Shown here: positions 1 to 6,376 of the stretch, piece by piece
Position numbering within the stretch: the first letter of the stretch is position 1
Layout: each line of letters opens with the position of its first letter
NCBI RefSeq assembly: GCF_000499385.1
Contig: NW_013652014.1
Location: 1 to 10,117 of the forward strand
Direction: 5' to 3'
DNA length: 10,117 bases
Source: Eimeria necatrix
Lineage: Eukaryota; Apicomplexa; Conoidasida; Eucoccidiorida; Eimeriidae
Made by a program: the position numbers and the translations under genes
Notes under the pieces: model-generated
Seen by the model: the letters and a program-made list of their open reading frames with translations, nothing else
The model's database searches: none
Told to the model about the DNA's origin: nothing

Positions 1-365
1 CTCAACACCGAAACCGCCGTAAACCCTAAACCCTAAACCCTAAACCCTAAACCCTAAAGCCCAAGCGTCAAATCCCAAACCCTAGGCGCGAAACCCTAAA
101 CCCTAAACCCTAAACCCTGCAGGGGAGGGGCTGTGTGTCTGGGGGGCCTGCAGGTGGCGGTTTGCCGCTCCTTCCTGCGGGGCATTTCGCAGCCACCAGC
201 AGCAGCAGCAGCAGCAGCACAAACCCTCAGACTAAATGCTGCTGCTCTTGCTGACAGCAGCCGCTGCTGGCTGCAGGTGGCGCGGCTGCTGTCGCTAGAC
301 CCTGACATGTGCGCGCTCGCGCCGCTGCAGCGGAAGCAGCTGCTGCTGCAGCAGCAGCAGCAGCC

Positions 366-428
<63 letters not shown>

Positions 429-525
429 GTTGCAGCAGCAGCAGCAGCAGCAGCAGCCACTGAAGCGAAAGCGCAGCGGCGACTACGACAGCAAAGATAG
501 CGTCGAAGTCGCAAATTCGGATTCC

Positions 526-569
<44 letters not shown>

Positions 570-862
570 GGGTGATGCAGCAGCGTCAGCAGCGACAGAC
601 ACAGCGGCAGCAAAGGCAGCAGCAGCAGCAGCAGCAGCGCTGCCGGCAGCTCCGGCGGCTGCTGCTGTTGCAGCAGCAGCCGAACAGGCAGCAGCATCAT
701 AGCCACTGTAGAAAGTGGTGCGTCCGCTGCTGCTGCTGCTGCTGCTGCTGCAGCTGCTGCAGCAGCTGCAGCTAGAGCAGCAGCAGCTATGTGGCAGTTC
801 TTTTGGCTCTTCCCTTTGCAGCAAAGCCGAGGGTTTATGACACATCTTTCTCAACAGCATAA
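1..862 (+). CDS. Gln/Ala-rich hypothetical protein, 3' part of a spliced gene (5' partial)
   Basis: Function not recognised. Proposed exons are 1-18, 123-153, 277-571 and 822-862. The first intron (19-122) has donor GTAAACCC, heptamer arrays and acceptor CTGCAG. Phase-consistent reading gives STPKPP, then GGAVCLGGLQ, then VARLLSLDPDMCALAPLQRK, then long Gln runs with Pro and Leu breaks, an NLS-like PLKRKRS, the acidic DYDSKDSVEVANSDS, and poly-Ala. Segment 154-276 may be an intron or retained coding, since it is in frame and open. The donor at 572 (GGTGATG) is weak. Without it the frame runs through poly-Ala to a stop at 700-702. The last acceptor follows a clear pyrimidine tract (ttcttttggctcttcccttt). 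The terminal exon reads AKPRVYDTSFSTA-stop. A different phase of the same exon would read QSRGFMTHLSQQHKRN-stop at 870-872. The NLS-like patch and low-complexity content suggest a nuclear protein, which is inference only. No start codon lies in the window. Confidence 0.45.
19..118. repeat. Telomere-like AAACCCT arrays inside putative intron 19-122
   Basis: About five perfect heptamers lie at 21-57 and about four at 91-118. A degenerate stretch separates them (AAAGCCCAAGCG, TCAAATCCCAAACCCTAGG). The array starts directly at a GT that follows the exon-like sequence ACCGCC, giving the donor GTAAACCC. It ends at acceptor ccctgcag (AG at 121-122). Confidence 0.9.
347..461 (+). repeat. CAG trinucleotide tract (poly-Gln coding in the favoured frame)
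   Basis: About 38 triplets of CAG, interrupted by CCA, CAA and TTG triplets. In the favoured frame these read Gln with single Pro and Leu breaks. The other + frames read poly-Ala and poly-Ser. A separate GCT tract at 527-567 reads poly-Ala in the same gene frame. Confidence 0.9.
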
Positions 863-871
863 GCGCAACTA

Positions 872-893
872 AAACCCTAAACCCTAAACCCTA
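872..893. repeat. Telomere-like AAACCCT array, 3 copies
   Basis: Three heptamers sit directly after the terminal exon of the first gene and directly before the GGGGCCCC block. The last copy runs into CTAGGGGCCCC, so the two repeat families share the joining bases. Confidence 0.9.
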
Positions 894-1519
894 GGGGCCC
901 CTGCAACCACCAAAAAAGGGGGCCCCACTAACTTGAAGCAGCAAACAGGTACAGGTCTTTGCCTTTGGGGGCCCTCCTTTAGCTTTAGGCTTCAGGGGCC
1001 CCCCTTGCTGCAGTCGGGGGCCCCCTGGGGGCCCCCCGTTGCTGCAGTTTGGGGGCCCCTGGGGCCCCCGCAACAGGGTACTGGGGGCCCCAGGGGGCCC
1101 CCCGGGACAGCAGCAAGGGGCCCCCACGGACCCTTTAGTGTTATTAAGGGCTCTTGAGGGGCCCCTTTGCATAATTTTGAAGTGCCGCCAATAACAGGGG
1201 GCCCCTAGGGGAGTCCCTAGGGGGGCCCCCCTAGGGGGCCCCCCTAGGGGGCCCCCCTAGGGGGCCCCCCCAGGGGGCCCCTAGGGGACCCCTTAGGGGC
1301 CCCCATGGGGGGCCCCTAGGGGACCTTTTTGCGGCGAGGGGCCCCCGAGGGGGGCCCCTATATTATTGGGGCCCCCTAGGGGCCCCCCTTTCCCTACAGA
1401 TGGGGCCCCTGGGGGCCCCCTATTAAATGTGGGGCCCCTTTAGTAACTAGGGGCCCCAGGGGGCCCCTAGCAAACTGGGGGCCCCTCTGCTATTTGGGGG
1501 GCCCCTGGGGCCCCCTTTA
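893..1519. repeat. GGGGCCCC palindrome block with a 13-14 bp minisatellite core
   Basis: About 630 bp holding several dozen runs of four to six G followed by four to six C, each a perfect palindrome. At 1217-1270 the block is a tandem array of a 13-14 bp unit, ctagggggccccc, with ctag at 1217, 1231, 1244 and 1257. Elsewhere the runs are separated by short unique spacers. Open frames of about 75-93 residues cross the first 280 bp on both strands. They encode only Gly/Pro/Leu-rich sequence, so I do not call a gene. Similar sequence at 6388-6540 and 9215-9262 does lie in plausible coding frames, so partial coding here cannot be excluded. Confidence 0.9.
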
Positions 1520-1557
1520 CAGCAGCAGCTGAAAGGGAAAGTAGAATAAGGGTTTAG

Positions 1558-1686
1558 TGCTTCTTTCGGAGGACACCTGTCTTGATCTGAGTAAACCCTA
1601 AACCCTAAACCCTAAACCCTAAGAGCTGCCCCCAGTTTCGCTCGGCATTAAGTGCTGACAACAAGGCCGCGCTGAAGCGCGGCTGA
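1558..1686 (+). CDS. Exon-like islands around a heptamer-filled mini-intron (tentative)
   Basis: Function not recognised. Island 1 (1558-1590) follows the acceptor-like ggtttag, is open as LLSEDTCLDL, and ends at donor GTAAACCC. Island 2 (1636-1686) follows acceptor gctgcccccag and reads FRSALSADNKAALKRG-stop, which looks like ordinary protein. The 45 nt between them (1591-1635) hold a four-copy heptamer array. The two preferred frames do not join in phase. The phase-consistent join gives a tail ISLGIKC-stop instead. One island, or the exact borders, must be wrong. The coding quality of island 2 is the better-supported part. Confidence 0.25.
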
Positions 1687-1727
1687 TCCCTAAAGCCGTA
1701 AACCCTAAACCCTAAACCCTAAACCCT
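1593..1727. repeat. Two telomere-like AAACCCT arrays (1593-1622 and 1700-1727)
   Basis: Each array has about four perfect heptamers in C-rich orientation. Both begin immediately after GT (donor-like GTAAACCC at 1591 and 1698), with about 75 bp of exon-like sequence between them. Confidence 0.9.
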
Positions 1728-2258
1728 CGTTAGACTTGTTGCGCAGCAGCAAATGGAGGCGAACTCGCAGCAGCAAGAGGACAAAGCCAGACACTGAAAG
1801 CAGCAGCTTGTTCGAAAGTAATTAAATTTATTTTTTTAATTTTAAATTTAATTTTAAATTTAATAAAAAGAATTGCAAATAAGAAGGCGCTGGGGGGCGG
1901 GCAGTGCCACTGGGGGTGGGGTGCTGCCTGTGTCTTGTGCGCAGCAACCCCCCCCAAAACGCCCTCATTTCGCGCCGTTTTCGCCGCCAAATAGCTCGAA
2001 ATTATCCAAAATTAATCTTTTAATTGAATTTCTCGCCTCAAAAGGTTCCAAAAAGCTCCAGAATTCGCGAAAATTGAGCAAAACTGGCCCCCGCCAGAAA
2101 AGCTGGTGACCGGGTGGCGGGGGGCCGCCGCCGGCCGCCAGCAGCAGCATGCAGCCGCAGCAGGGGGCCCCATAGAGTTAGCGTTTTATATTTTGTTTTG
2201 TTATTTATCTTTTTAAAAAACTAAGAGTTTGCACCGGCCAGGTCCGCCCCGTCGGCAG

Positions 2259-2299
<41 letters not shown>

Positions 2300-2424
2300 G
2301 CGGCGGCTCCCCCAGCAGCAAATCGAAGTCAGGTGTACGTACACCTCAGGTGTACACGCATCCCCACGTGCTTTTTTGATGAAATTTTTGCAGCGGCGGA
2401 GATCCGGTCCCGCGGGTGGCCCCT

Positions 2425-2464
<40 letters not shown>

Positions 2465-2517
2465 CAAGCACGGAGAGCAAGTTGTAGCAGCTACACAGCA
2501 GCAGCAGCAATAGCGCA
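1728..2517. other. Mostly non-coding region upstream of the Ser-rich gene
   Basis: No convincing gene. An AT-rich patch at 1818-1866 consists of interleaved ttaaattt and ttttaaattt repeats. A C-rich run sits at 1949-1956. Segment 1985-2100 is the most ordinary-looking unique sequence in the window (AAATTATCC, GAATTCGCGAAAATTGAGC), with no heptamers or CAG. CAG tracts lie at 2262-2298 and 2424-2463. Frames open across them carry no ATG-initiated, protein-like flanks. The position fits a promoter and 5' UTR for the gene starting at 2518, which is inference. Confidence 0.5.
2331..2357. promoter_or_regulatory. GTGTAC palindrome cluster upstream of the Ser-rich gene
   Basis: AGGTGTACGTACACCT (2331-2346) is a perfect 16-nt inverted repeat. 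It is followed at once by CAGGTGTACAC, whose GTGTACAC core is also palindromic. A near copy, AGGTGTATGTACACTT, lies at 4791-4806. Palindromes this compact outside the simple repeats are typical of dimeric protein binding sites. ApiAP2 factors are the main apicomplexan DNA-binding family, but assigning one is speculation. Confidence 0.3.
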
Positions 2518-2565
2518 ATGGGTTTGAAGTTCGAGGAAGAGAAGGAGAGCTCCAAGTGCAGCAAC

Positions 2566-2605
<40 letters not shown>

Positions 2606-3269
2606 CCGAAGCCGCAGGTTTGAGCAGTCCGAAGCAGGCAGCAGCAGCAGCAGCAGCAGCAGCGACTCCAGCTGCTGCAGCAGTCGGCAGCAGCCGTAGA
2701 AAGAGCCTGCGCTGCGTGCGGCCGACCGCCGCTTCAGCAGCAGCAGCAGCATCTGCTGCTGCACCTGCAGCAGCAGCTGCTGCAGCACCTGCTGTTGCAC
2801 ATACACCTCAGAAGGGAAGAGTCAGGAAGCAAAGCAGCAGCTGCAGCAGCGCCACAAGCAGCACCAGCAGCATAGAAGCTTGCAGCAGCAGCTGCAGCAA
2901 ACGCCGGAGATGCACGCGCAACCGCAGCAGCAGCAGCAGCAGCAGCAGCGCAGCTGCAACCCGCAGCCAGCGGAGCCGGCGCGCAGCAGCAGCAGCAGCA
3001 GCAGCAGCAGGTACAGCAGCAGACATAGCAGCAGCAGGCACAGCAACAGCAGCAGCAGCGGACCCGGCCAGCGAAAACCAGCAAACTGACAGGCCGAGAA
3101 GTGATGCAGACAGCAGCAGCAGCAGCTGCTGCAGAAGCAGCAGCAGCAGCAGAAGTAGCGGCAGCAGCTGCTGCGGCAGGGAGGGCGCTTCCAGCAGCAG
3201 CAGCAGCAGCAGCAGCGATGCTGCTGGCCCCTGTACAGAGGCTCGCAGCGGAGCCCCTCTTGGCGTAGA

Positions 3270-3301
<32 letters not shown>

Positions 3302-3489
3302 AGAGTGAAAGCAGCAGCAGCAGCAGCAGCAAGGAGAATGGCGTCAGCAGCAGCAGCAGCAGCAAGGAGACTGGCAGCAGCAGCAAGGAGAATGACAGCA
3401 ACGAAAACAAGGAGAACGACAGCAGCAACGGCAAGGAGAATCCCAGCAGCAGCAGCAGCAGCAAGGAGAATGGCAGCAGCAGCAGCAAG

Positions 3490-3532
<43 letters not shown>

Positions 3533-3977
3533 CAGGGTGCGCGTCATCCCTTTCTTGCGATTTGTCTCCTTCTTGCTTCGCCCCTTTTGACTTCTCTCCG
3601 CCGTTGCTGCTGAAGCAGCAGCAGCGCTGCTGCCGCCGCAGCAGCAGCCAGCAGCAGAGCAGCAGCAGCTGCTGCTGCGGCCAGCAGCAGAGCAGCAGCA
3701 GCTGCTGCTGCGGCCAGCAGCAGCAGCAGCAGCAGCAGCAGGGGTGGTCGCCGTGGCCGTCGCCGCTGTTCCAGCGGCCGCGCCCCAGCTTCAACTGCAG
3801 CCGCCGCAGCAGCAGCAGCAGCAGCAGCAGCTTATTTGCTGCTGGCTTTTCTTTTGCTGCTGCTCAAATGCCTCCAACAGATTTATATTTGTCTTCTCCC
3901 GGAGTTGCTTCTGTGGACCGCAGCAGCAGCCAGCTCTCCTGCTGCAGCAGCTTGTCGCTGGCCATAGCGCGCCCCGT

Positions 3978-4034
<57 letters not shown>

Positions 4035-4138
4035 GCAGCAGCAGCAGCGCGCCAGCGAGGCGCCCGCCCACTGCTGCTGCAGCGACTGGGAGGCCTCCGG
4101 CAACAGCCACAGACACAGGAGGCACTGCAGCAGCGGCA

Positions 4139-4184
<46 letters not shown>

Positions 4185-4243
4185 CTTCCCGCAGTCCTCG
4201 CCCATTGTACGGAGGGCCAGGCGCCTCTCAGATGATAGCTGCT

Positions 4244-4278
<35 letters not shown>

Positions 4279-4331
4279 TGCTGCTGCAGACCCCCTGGAG
4301 TACCGGGGTGCCTGCTGCTCCCGACAGGAAT

Positions 4332-4367
<36 letters not shown>

Positions 4368-4420
4368 CGGCAGCGTAGACAGCGCAAGCAAGCGGAGGAG
4401 ACAACTGGGCAGCGGCGTGT

Positions 4421-4458
<38 letters not shown>

Positions 4459-4633
4459 TTCTGCTGCTGCAGCAGACAGCTCAGTAGGGAGACAATCCTC
4501 GGGGGCCCAAGAGCAGCAACTGCTCAGGACGGCCTCGGGTTTAGGGTTTAGGGTTTAGGGTTTAGGGTTTAGGGTTTGTAACAGCAAGGGCGCGGCGACG
4601 GAGCCCAGCAGGGGTCCTTGGCCAGCACCCTAA
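2518..4633 (+). CDS. Ser/Gln/Ala/Cys-rich low-complexity protein with KEN repeats
   Basis: Function not recognised. An uninterrupted frame from ATG 2518 runs about 2 kb. A stop at 2485-2487 makes this the first ATG. The N-terminus MGLKFEEEKESSKCSNGN is charged. Ser and Ala runs follow, with basic patches SSRRKS (about residue 58) and CSKRRRCTRNR (about 128). Residues about 261-325 alternate poly-Ser with KEN/KET motifs. Residues about 338-368 are more hydrophobic (SPSCFAPFDFSPPLLL). A duplicated 11-residue unit, a PRPSFNCSRR patch and several Gln runs of 10-18 follow. The first exon can end at 4538 (CTCGG, then GTTTAGGG). It joins in phase across a 46-nt heptamer intron to 4585-4633 (KGAATEPSRGPWPAP-stop), about 689 aa. 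Without splicing it ends GLGFRV-stop at 4551. CAG tracts keep all frames open, so ORF length overstates support. I prefer this frame because KEN-type spacers persist and the Gln frame stops near 3390. A pyrimidine-rich stretch at 3548-3606 could instead be an intron end. Confidence 0.5.
3649..3714 (+). repeat. 33-bp tandem duplication encoding QQQSSSSCCCG twice
   Basis: Two perfect 33-bp units (3649-3681 and 3682-3714), followed by a third start that runs into poly-Gln. Each unit contains GCAGCAGCAGCTGCTGCTGC, a perfect CAG/CTG palindrome able to form a hairpin. Triplet slips inside one frame give Gln, then Ser, then Cys. Confidence 0.9.
3978..4458 (+). repeat. Cluster of long CAG/AGC tracts in the Ser-rich gene
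   Basis: Main uninterrupted tracts lie at 3978-4032 (about 18 Gln with one Arg), 4141-4182 (14 Gln), 4242-4275 (Ser), 4330-4368 (Gln) and 4420-4458 (Ser). Non-repeat spacers such as REPEAT-free CSDWEASGNSHRHRRHCSSG and IVRRARRLSDDSC separate them. Confidence 0.85.
4539..4584. repeat. AGGGTTT array forming a putative 46-nt intron
   Basis: The array starts at the donor itself (GTTTAGGG) and holds about five copies. It then degenerates to gggtttgtaacag, which provides the acceptor AG at 4583-4584. The flanking frame is preserved across it (phase 2 to phase 2). Confidence 0.6.
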
Positions 4634-4758
4634 ACCCTAAACCCTAAACCCCGAGGGTTTTGGGGTCTGCAGCTCAAACCCTTGAGGACTCTCAAGCCTT
4701 ATGCAAACCCTAAACCCTCTCATGCAAACCCTAAACCCTCACGCAAACCCTAAACCCT
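4626..4758. repeat. AAACCCT array and a 19-21 bp higher-order repeat
   Basis: A three-copy array lies at 4626-4651. At 4701-4758 a pair of heptamers recurs three times behind a YGC prefix (atgcaaaccctaaaccct, the same again, then acgcaaaccctaaaccct) with 21- and 19-bp spacing. The frame LKPLRTLKPYANPKP and on is open through all three copies before a heptamer stop. It follows an acceptor-like gggtctgcag, but I do not call it coding. Confidence 0.85.
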
Positions 4759-4790
4759 AGCCAGAGTCTGGCTGCTGTAGATAGCTGCTG

Positions 4791-4806
4791 AGGTGTATGT
4801 ACACTT
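4791..4806. promoter_or_regulatory. Second GTGTAY-GTACAC palindrome
   Basis: AGGTGTATGTACACTT is an imperfect copy of the palindrome at 2331-2346, with two mismatches. It lies 18 bp upstream of a short ATG reading frame that starts at 4824. A role in regulation is inferred only from recurrence and position. Confidence 0.25.
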
Positions 4807-4823
4807 GGAGAGTGCAGCAAAAG

Positions 4824-4844
4824 ATGCTAGGCAGTGCTGTCACA

Positions 4845-4881
<37 letters not shown>

Positions 4882-4928
4882 ACAGCAGCAGCTGCAGCAG
4901 CAGCAGCAGCAGCAGTAGTGGCACGTGA
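4824..4928 (+). CDS. Short Ser-rich ORF, 34 aa (doubtful)
   Basis: ATG followed by LGSAVTG, about 12 Ser, RNSSSC, about 9 Ser or so, and GT-stop. Most of it is an AGC-phase reading of a CAG tract (4848-4915), so coding potential is weak. The Gln-phase reading ends in a TAG directly after the tract. The only arguments for it are an ATG just before the tract and the upstream palindrome. It may equally be a fragment of an exon or non-coding. Confidence 0.15.
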
Positions 4929-4941
4929 TAGTGATGTGCAC

Positions 4942-5039
4942 GGGTTTAGGGTTTGGAGCTCCAGCCGTAGTGCCTGCTCATGAGCTAAACCCTAAACCCT
5001 AGCCCTTCTAGGGTTTAGGGTTTAGGGTTTAGGGTTTAG
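4942..5039. repeat. Head-to-head telomere-like repeats forming an 18-bp hairpin
   Basis: A two-copy G-rich array lies at 4942-4955. Then CTAAACCCTAAACCCTAG (4985-5002), a 5-nt loop (cccct-type, 5003-5007) and its perfect reverse complement CTAGGGTTTAGGGTTTAG (5008-5025) follow. The G-rich array continues to 5039. Orientation reverses at the loop, as at a fused pair of telomere ends, though both arms are very short. Confidence 0.9.
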
Positions 5040-5329
5040 AGCTGCAGGGTTTCAGGCAGCGTAACCCTTTGTCGCTGCTGCTCGAAACCCTAGCGAAACT
5101 ATCCCAACGCAAACCCTAAACCCTCGCAGCAGCAGGGAAGAACTAAACCCTCAGTTATTCCAAACCCTAAACCCTAGAAAGCGCAGGCGCAGGCTGGAAA
5201 CGGAACCCTCGGGGAGGCTATGTGCGCCCTTCTCTAAACCCTAAATCGTGGTTTAGCCCTGCGCACCTGAAACCCTAAACCCTCTCTGAGGCGGGGAGAA
5301 GGGTTTAGGGTTTCCGCGCAAGGGTTTAG
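5040..5329. repeat. Scattered two-copy AAACCCT clusters, no clear gene
   Basis: Short clusters at 5111-5124, 5162-5176, 5236-5246 and 5271-5283 (C-rich) and 5301-5313 and 5320-5329 (G-rich) alternate with 30-60 bp of unique sequence. One island (5177-5238) is open as KAQAQAGNGTLGEAMCALL-stop, after a heptamer ending in CTAG. It could be an exon but has no convincing acceptor. Confidence 0.7.
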
Positions 5330-5487
5330 TCAAAGAGTCAGCAGCTGTGGACCGAGAGCCCTAATTTAGGGGCGAGGGTTTAGGGTTTAGGGTTTAGGGT
5401 TTGGGGTTTGGGGTTTGGTTTCCGCTCCAGAGCCACTGGCTGGGGGCTGGCCAGCGGCATCGACAGACGGGCGCAGCCAAACCCTAA
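5330..5487 (+). CDS. Two-exon fragment with a heptamer intron (tentative)
   Basis: Function not recognised. Exon 5330-5377 follows gggtttag and reads SKSQQLWTESPNLGAR in phase 0, ending at AGG then GTTTAGGG. Intron 5378-5430 (53 nt) is an AGGGTTT array that drifts to TTTGGGG and ends in a good acceptor, ggtttccgctccag. Exon 5431-5487 continues in phase 0 as SHWLGAGQRHRQTGAAKP-stop, with the TAA supplied by the next heptamer array. Both exons look like ordinary protein and the phase fits. The upstream connection is unclear: the only visible upstream donor would leave a 28-nt intron, too short to accept. Confidence 0.3.
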
Positions 5488-5506
5488 ACCCTAAACCCTA
5501 AACCCT
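5479..5506. repeat. AAACCCT array, about 4 copies
   Basis: C-rich array directly after the coding-like island ending GCAGCC. It supplies the in-frame stop of that island. Confidence 0.85.
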
Positions 5507-5542
5507 TGAAAAAGAGCCCTCAATTCGAAGTCAACTGACAAT

Positions 5543-5776
5543 TTGGCTTTCGCAGTGGTTCGTGCTGCAGGTACTTTCTCGCGAGTTGCTGCTGCAGCAG
5601 CAGCAGCAGCAGCAGCAGCTGCAGCAGCAGCAGCAGCAGCAATTAGCAGCAAACCCTTTAGTTGTTTTCTTTCTTTTTCTTCTCTCTTCTTTTCTGCTGT
5701 ATTGACAGCAGCGGGGCAGCAGCAGCATTTCCTGGCGCTGCTGCGGGCGCCGAGGCTGCTAGACCCTAAACCCTAA
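5543..5776 (+). CDS. Exon-like region with CAG tract and strong internal splice signals (tentative)
   Basis: Function not recognised. One frame is open throughout (AFAVVRAAGTFSRV, a run of about 18 Ala, ISSKPFSCFLSF, then AAGQQQHFLALLRAPRLLDP). Splice signals suggest a finer structure. The acceptor ggctttcgcag (AG at 5554-5555) and donor CAG/GTACTTTC at 5571 bound a 15-nt segment. A pyrimidine tract (5660-5701) ends in ttgacag at 5708 before the FLALLRAPRLLD segment. If the CAG tract is spliced out, it is intronic here. If not, an alternative frame reads WFVLQVLSRELLL followed by poly-Gln. I cannot choose between these. Confidence 0.3.
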   Translation: MAFAVVRAAGTFSRVAAAAAAAAAAAAAAAAAAISSKPFSCFLSFSSLFFSAVLTAAGQQQHFLALLRAPRLLDPKP

Positions 5777-5808
5777 ACCCTAAACCCTAAACCCTAAACC
5801 CTAAACCC
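5763..5808. repeat. AAACCCT array, about 6 copies
   Basis: Perfect C-rich heptamers directly after LLDP-coding sequence, ending in the pyrimidine-rich acceptor ctttcttcgcag (AG at 5818-5819). The array has the layout of an intron interior. Confidence 0.9.
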
Positions 5809-5819
5809 TTTCTTCGCAG

Positions 5820-5899
5820 CGCGTGATACAGGTGAAACCGCCGAATTAGACTTCTCAGAGATCCCTAAGGGGGCTCAAACCCTAAACCCTAAACCCTAG
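5820..5899 (+). CDS. Possible terminal exon ending inside a heptamer array (tentative)
   Basis: Begins after the good acceptor ctttcttcgcag. In phase 1 it reads RDTGETAELDFSEIPKGAQ, then TLNPKP-stop encoded by the heptamer array (5877-5900). An internal CAG/GTGAAA at 5831-5832 would instead leave a 12-nt micro-exon. No donor upstream in the expected phase is certain. Confidence 0.25.
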
Positions 5900-5936
5900 A
5901 CCACACGGGATTAGCTCTTCGACTGTTTAGGGCTAC

Positions 5937-6135
5937 TAAACCCTAAACCCTAAACCCTAAAGAGCTTCATTGGAAGCCACAAGAGGAACGCGTCGCTTGG
6001 CTCTTTGACCTGGGGTTTAGCGCTAAGGGTTTAGGGTTTAGGGTTTGGGGTTTAGGGTTTAGGGTTTAGGGAGGGGCCGTACAAATGGTTCTTTCGCGCT
6101 GCAGTGCCCCTGTAAACCCTAGAGGTGATAAATAG
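5937..6135 (+). CDS. Exon-like island LHWKPQEERVAWLFDLG and possible partner exon (tentative)
   Basis: After a C-rich array (5937-5961), segment 5965-6014 reads LHWKPQEERVAWLFDLG, protein-like and free of repeats. It ends at GG then GTTTAGCGC. The next intron (6015-6104) holds a G-rich array (6026-6071) and ends in the strong acceptor ggttctttcgcgctgcag. The phase-consistent continuation 6105-6135 reads APVNPRGDK-stop. Alternatively only TGCCCCT (6105-6111) is used before a GTAAACCC donor, leading into the gene at 6145. Function is unknown. Confidence 0.25.
6026..6071. repeat. AGGGTTT array, about 6 copies, one variant
   Basis: G-rich heptamers with one TTTGGGG variant copy, inside the putative intron 6015-6104. 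Confidence 0.85.
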
Positions 6136-6144
6136 AAGCAGCTC

Positions 6145-6207
6145 ATGGGGCTTCCAGGCAGAGAGAGTCCTGCTGCTGCTTCCCCTGCTGCTGCTGCTGC
6201 TGCTGCT

Positions 6208-6248
<41 letters not shown>

Positions 6249-6318
6249 GCCAGACTCGGGCGGCGCGTCCGGCGCCGAGCAGGAGCACCAGCAGCAGCAG
6301 CAGCAGGACTACCAGCAA

Positions 6319-6376
<58 letters not shown>

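Noticed and set aside
1..118. A true chromosome end
   Set aside because: Arrays are short, interrupted, present throughout the window and in both orientations, so they are interstitial.
2213..3794. Long minus-strand frames (Leu-, Cys- and Ala-rich) over the Ser/Gln gene
   Set aside because: CAG tracts have no stop codon in any frame on either strand. The minus frames consist almost only of Leu, Cys or Ala runs and their spacers are not protein-like.
3791..4487. Alternative frames over the Gln/Ser tracts on both strands
   Set aside because: Shadows of the 2518 frame produced by stop-free triplet repeats.
4701..4758. CRISPR-like repeat-spacer array
   Set aside because: Only three copies, the spacers are 0-3 nt and the unit is the telomere-like heptamer pair. 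The genome is clearly eukaryotic in type.
5302..5329. A 28-nt intron between AGAAGG and TCAAAG
   Set aside because: Too short for normal splicing. The same reasoning rejects an 11-13 nt intron at 6112-6124 and one at 9090-9102.
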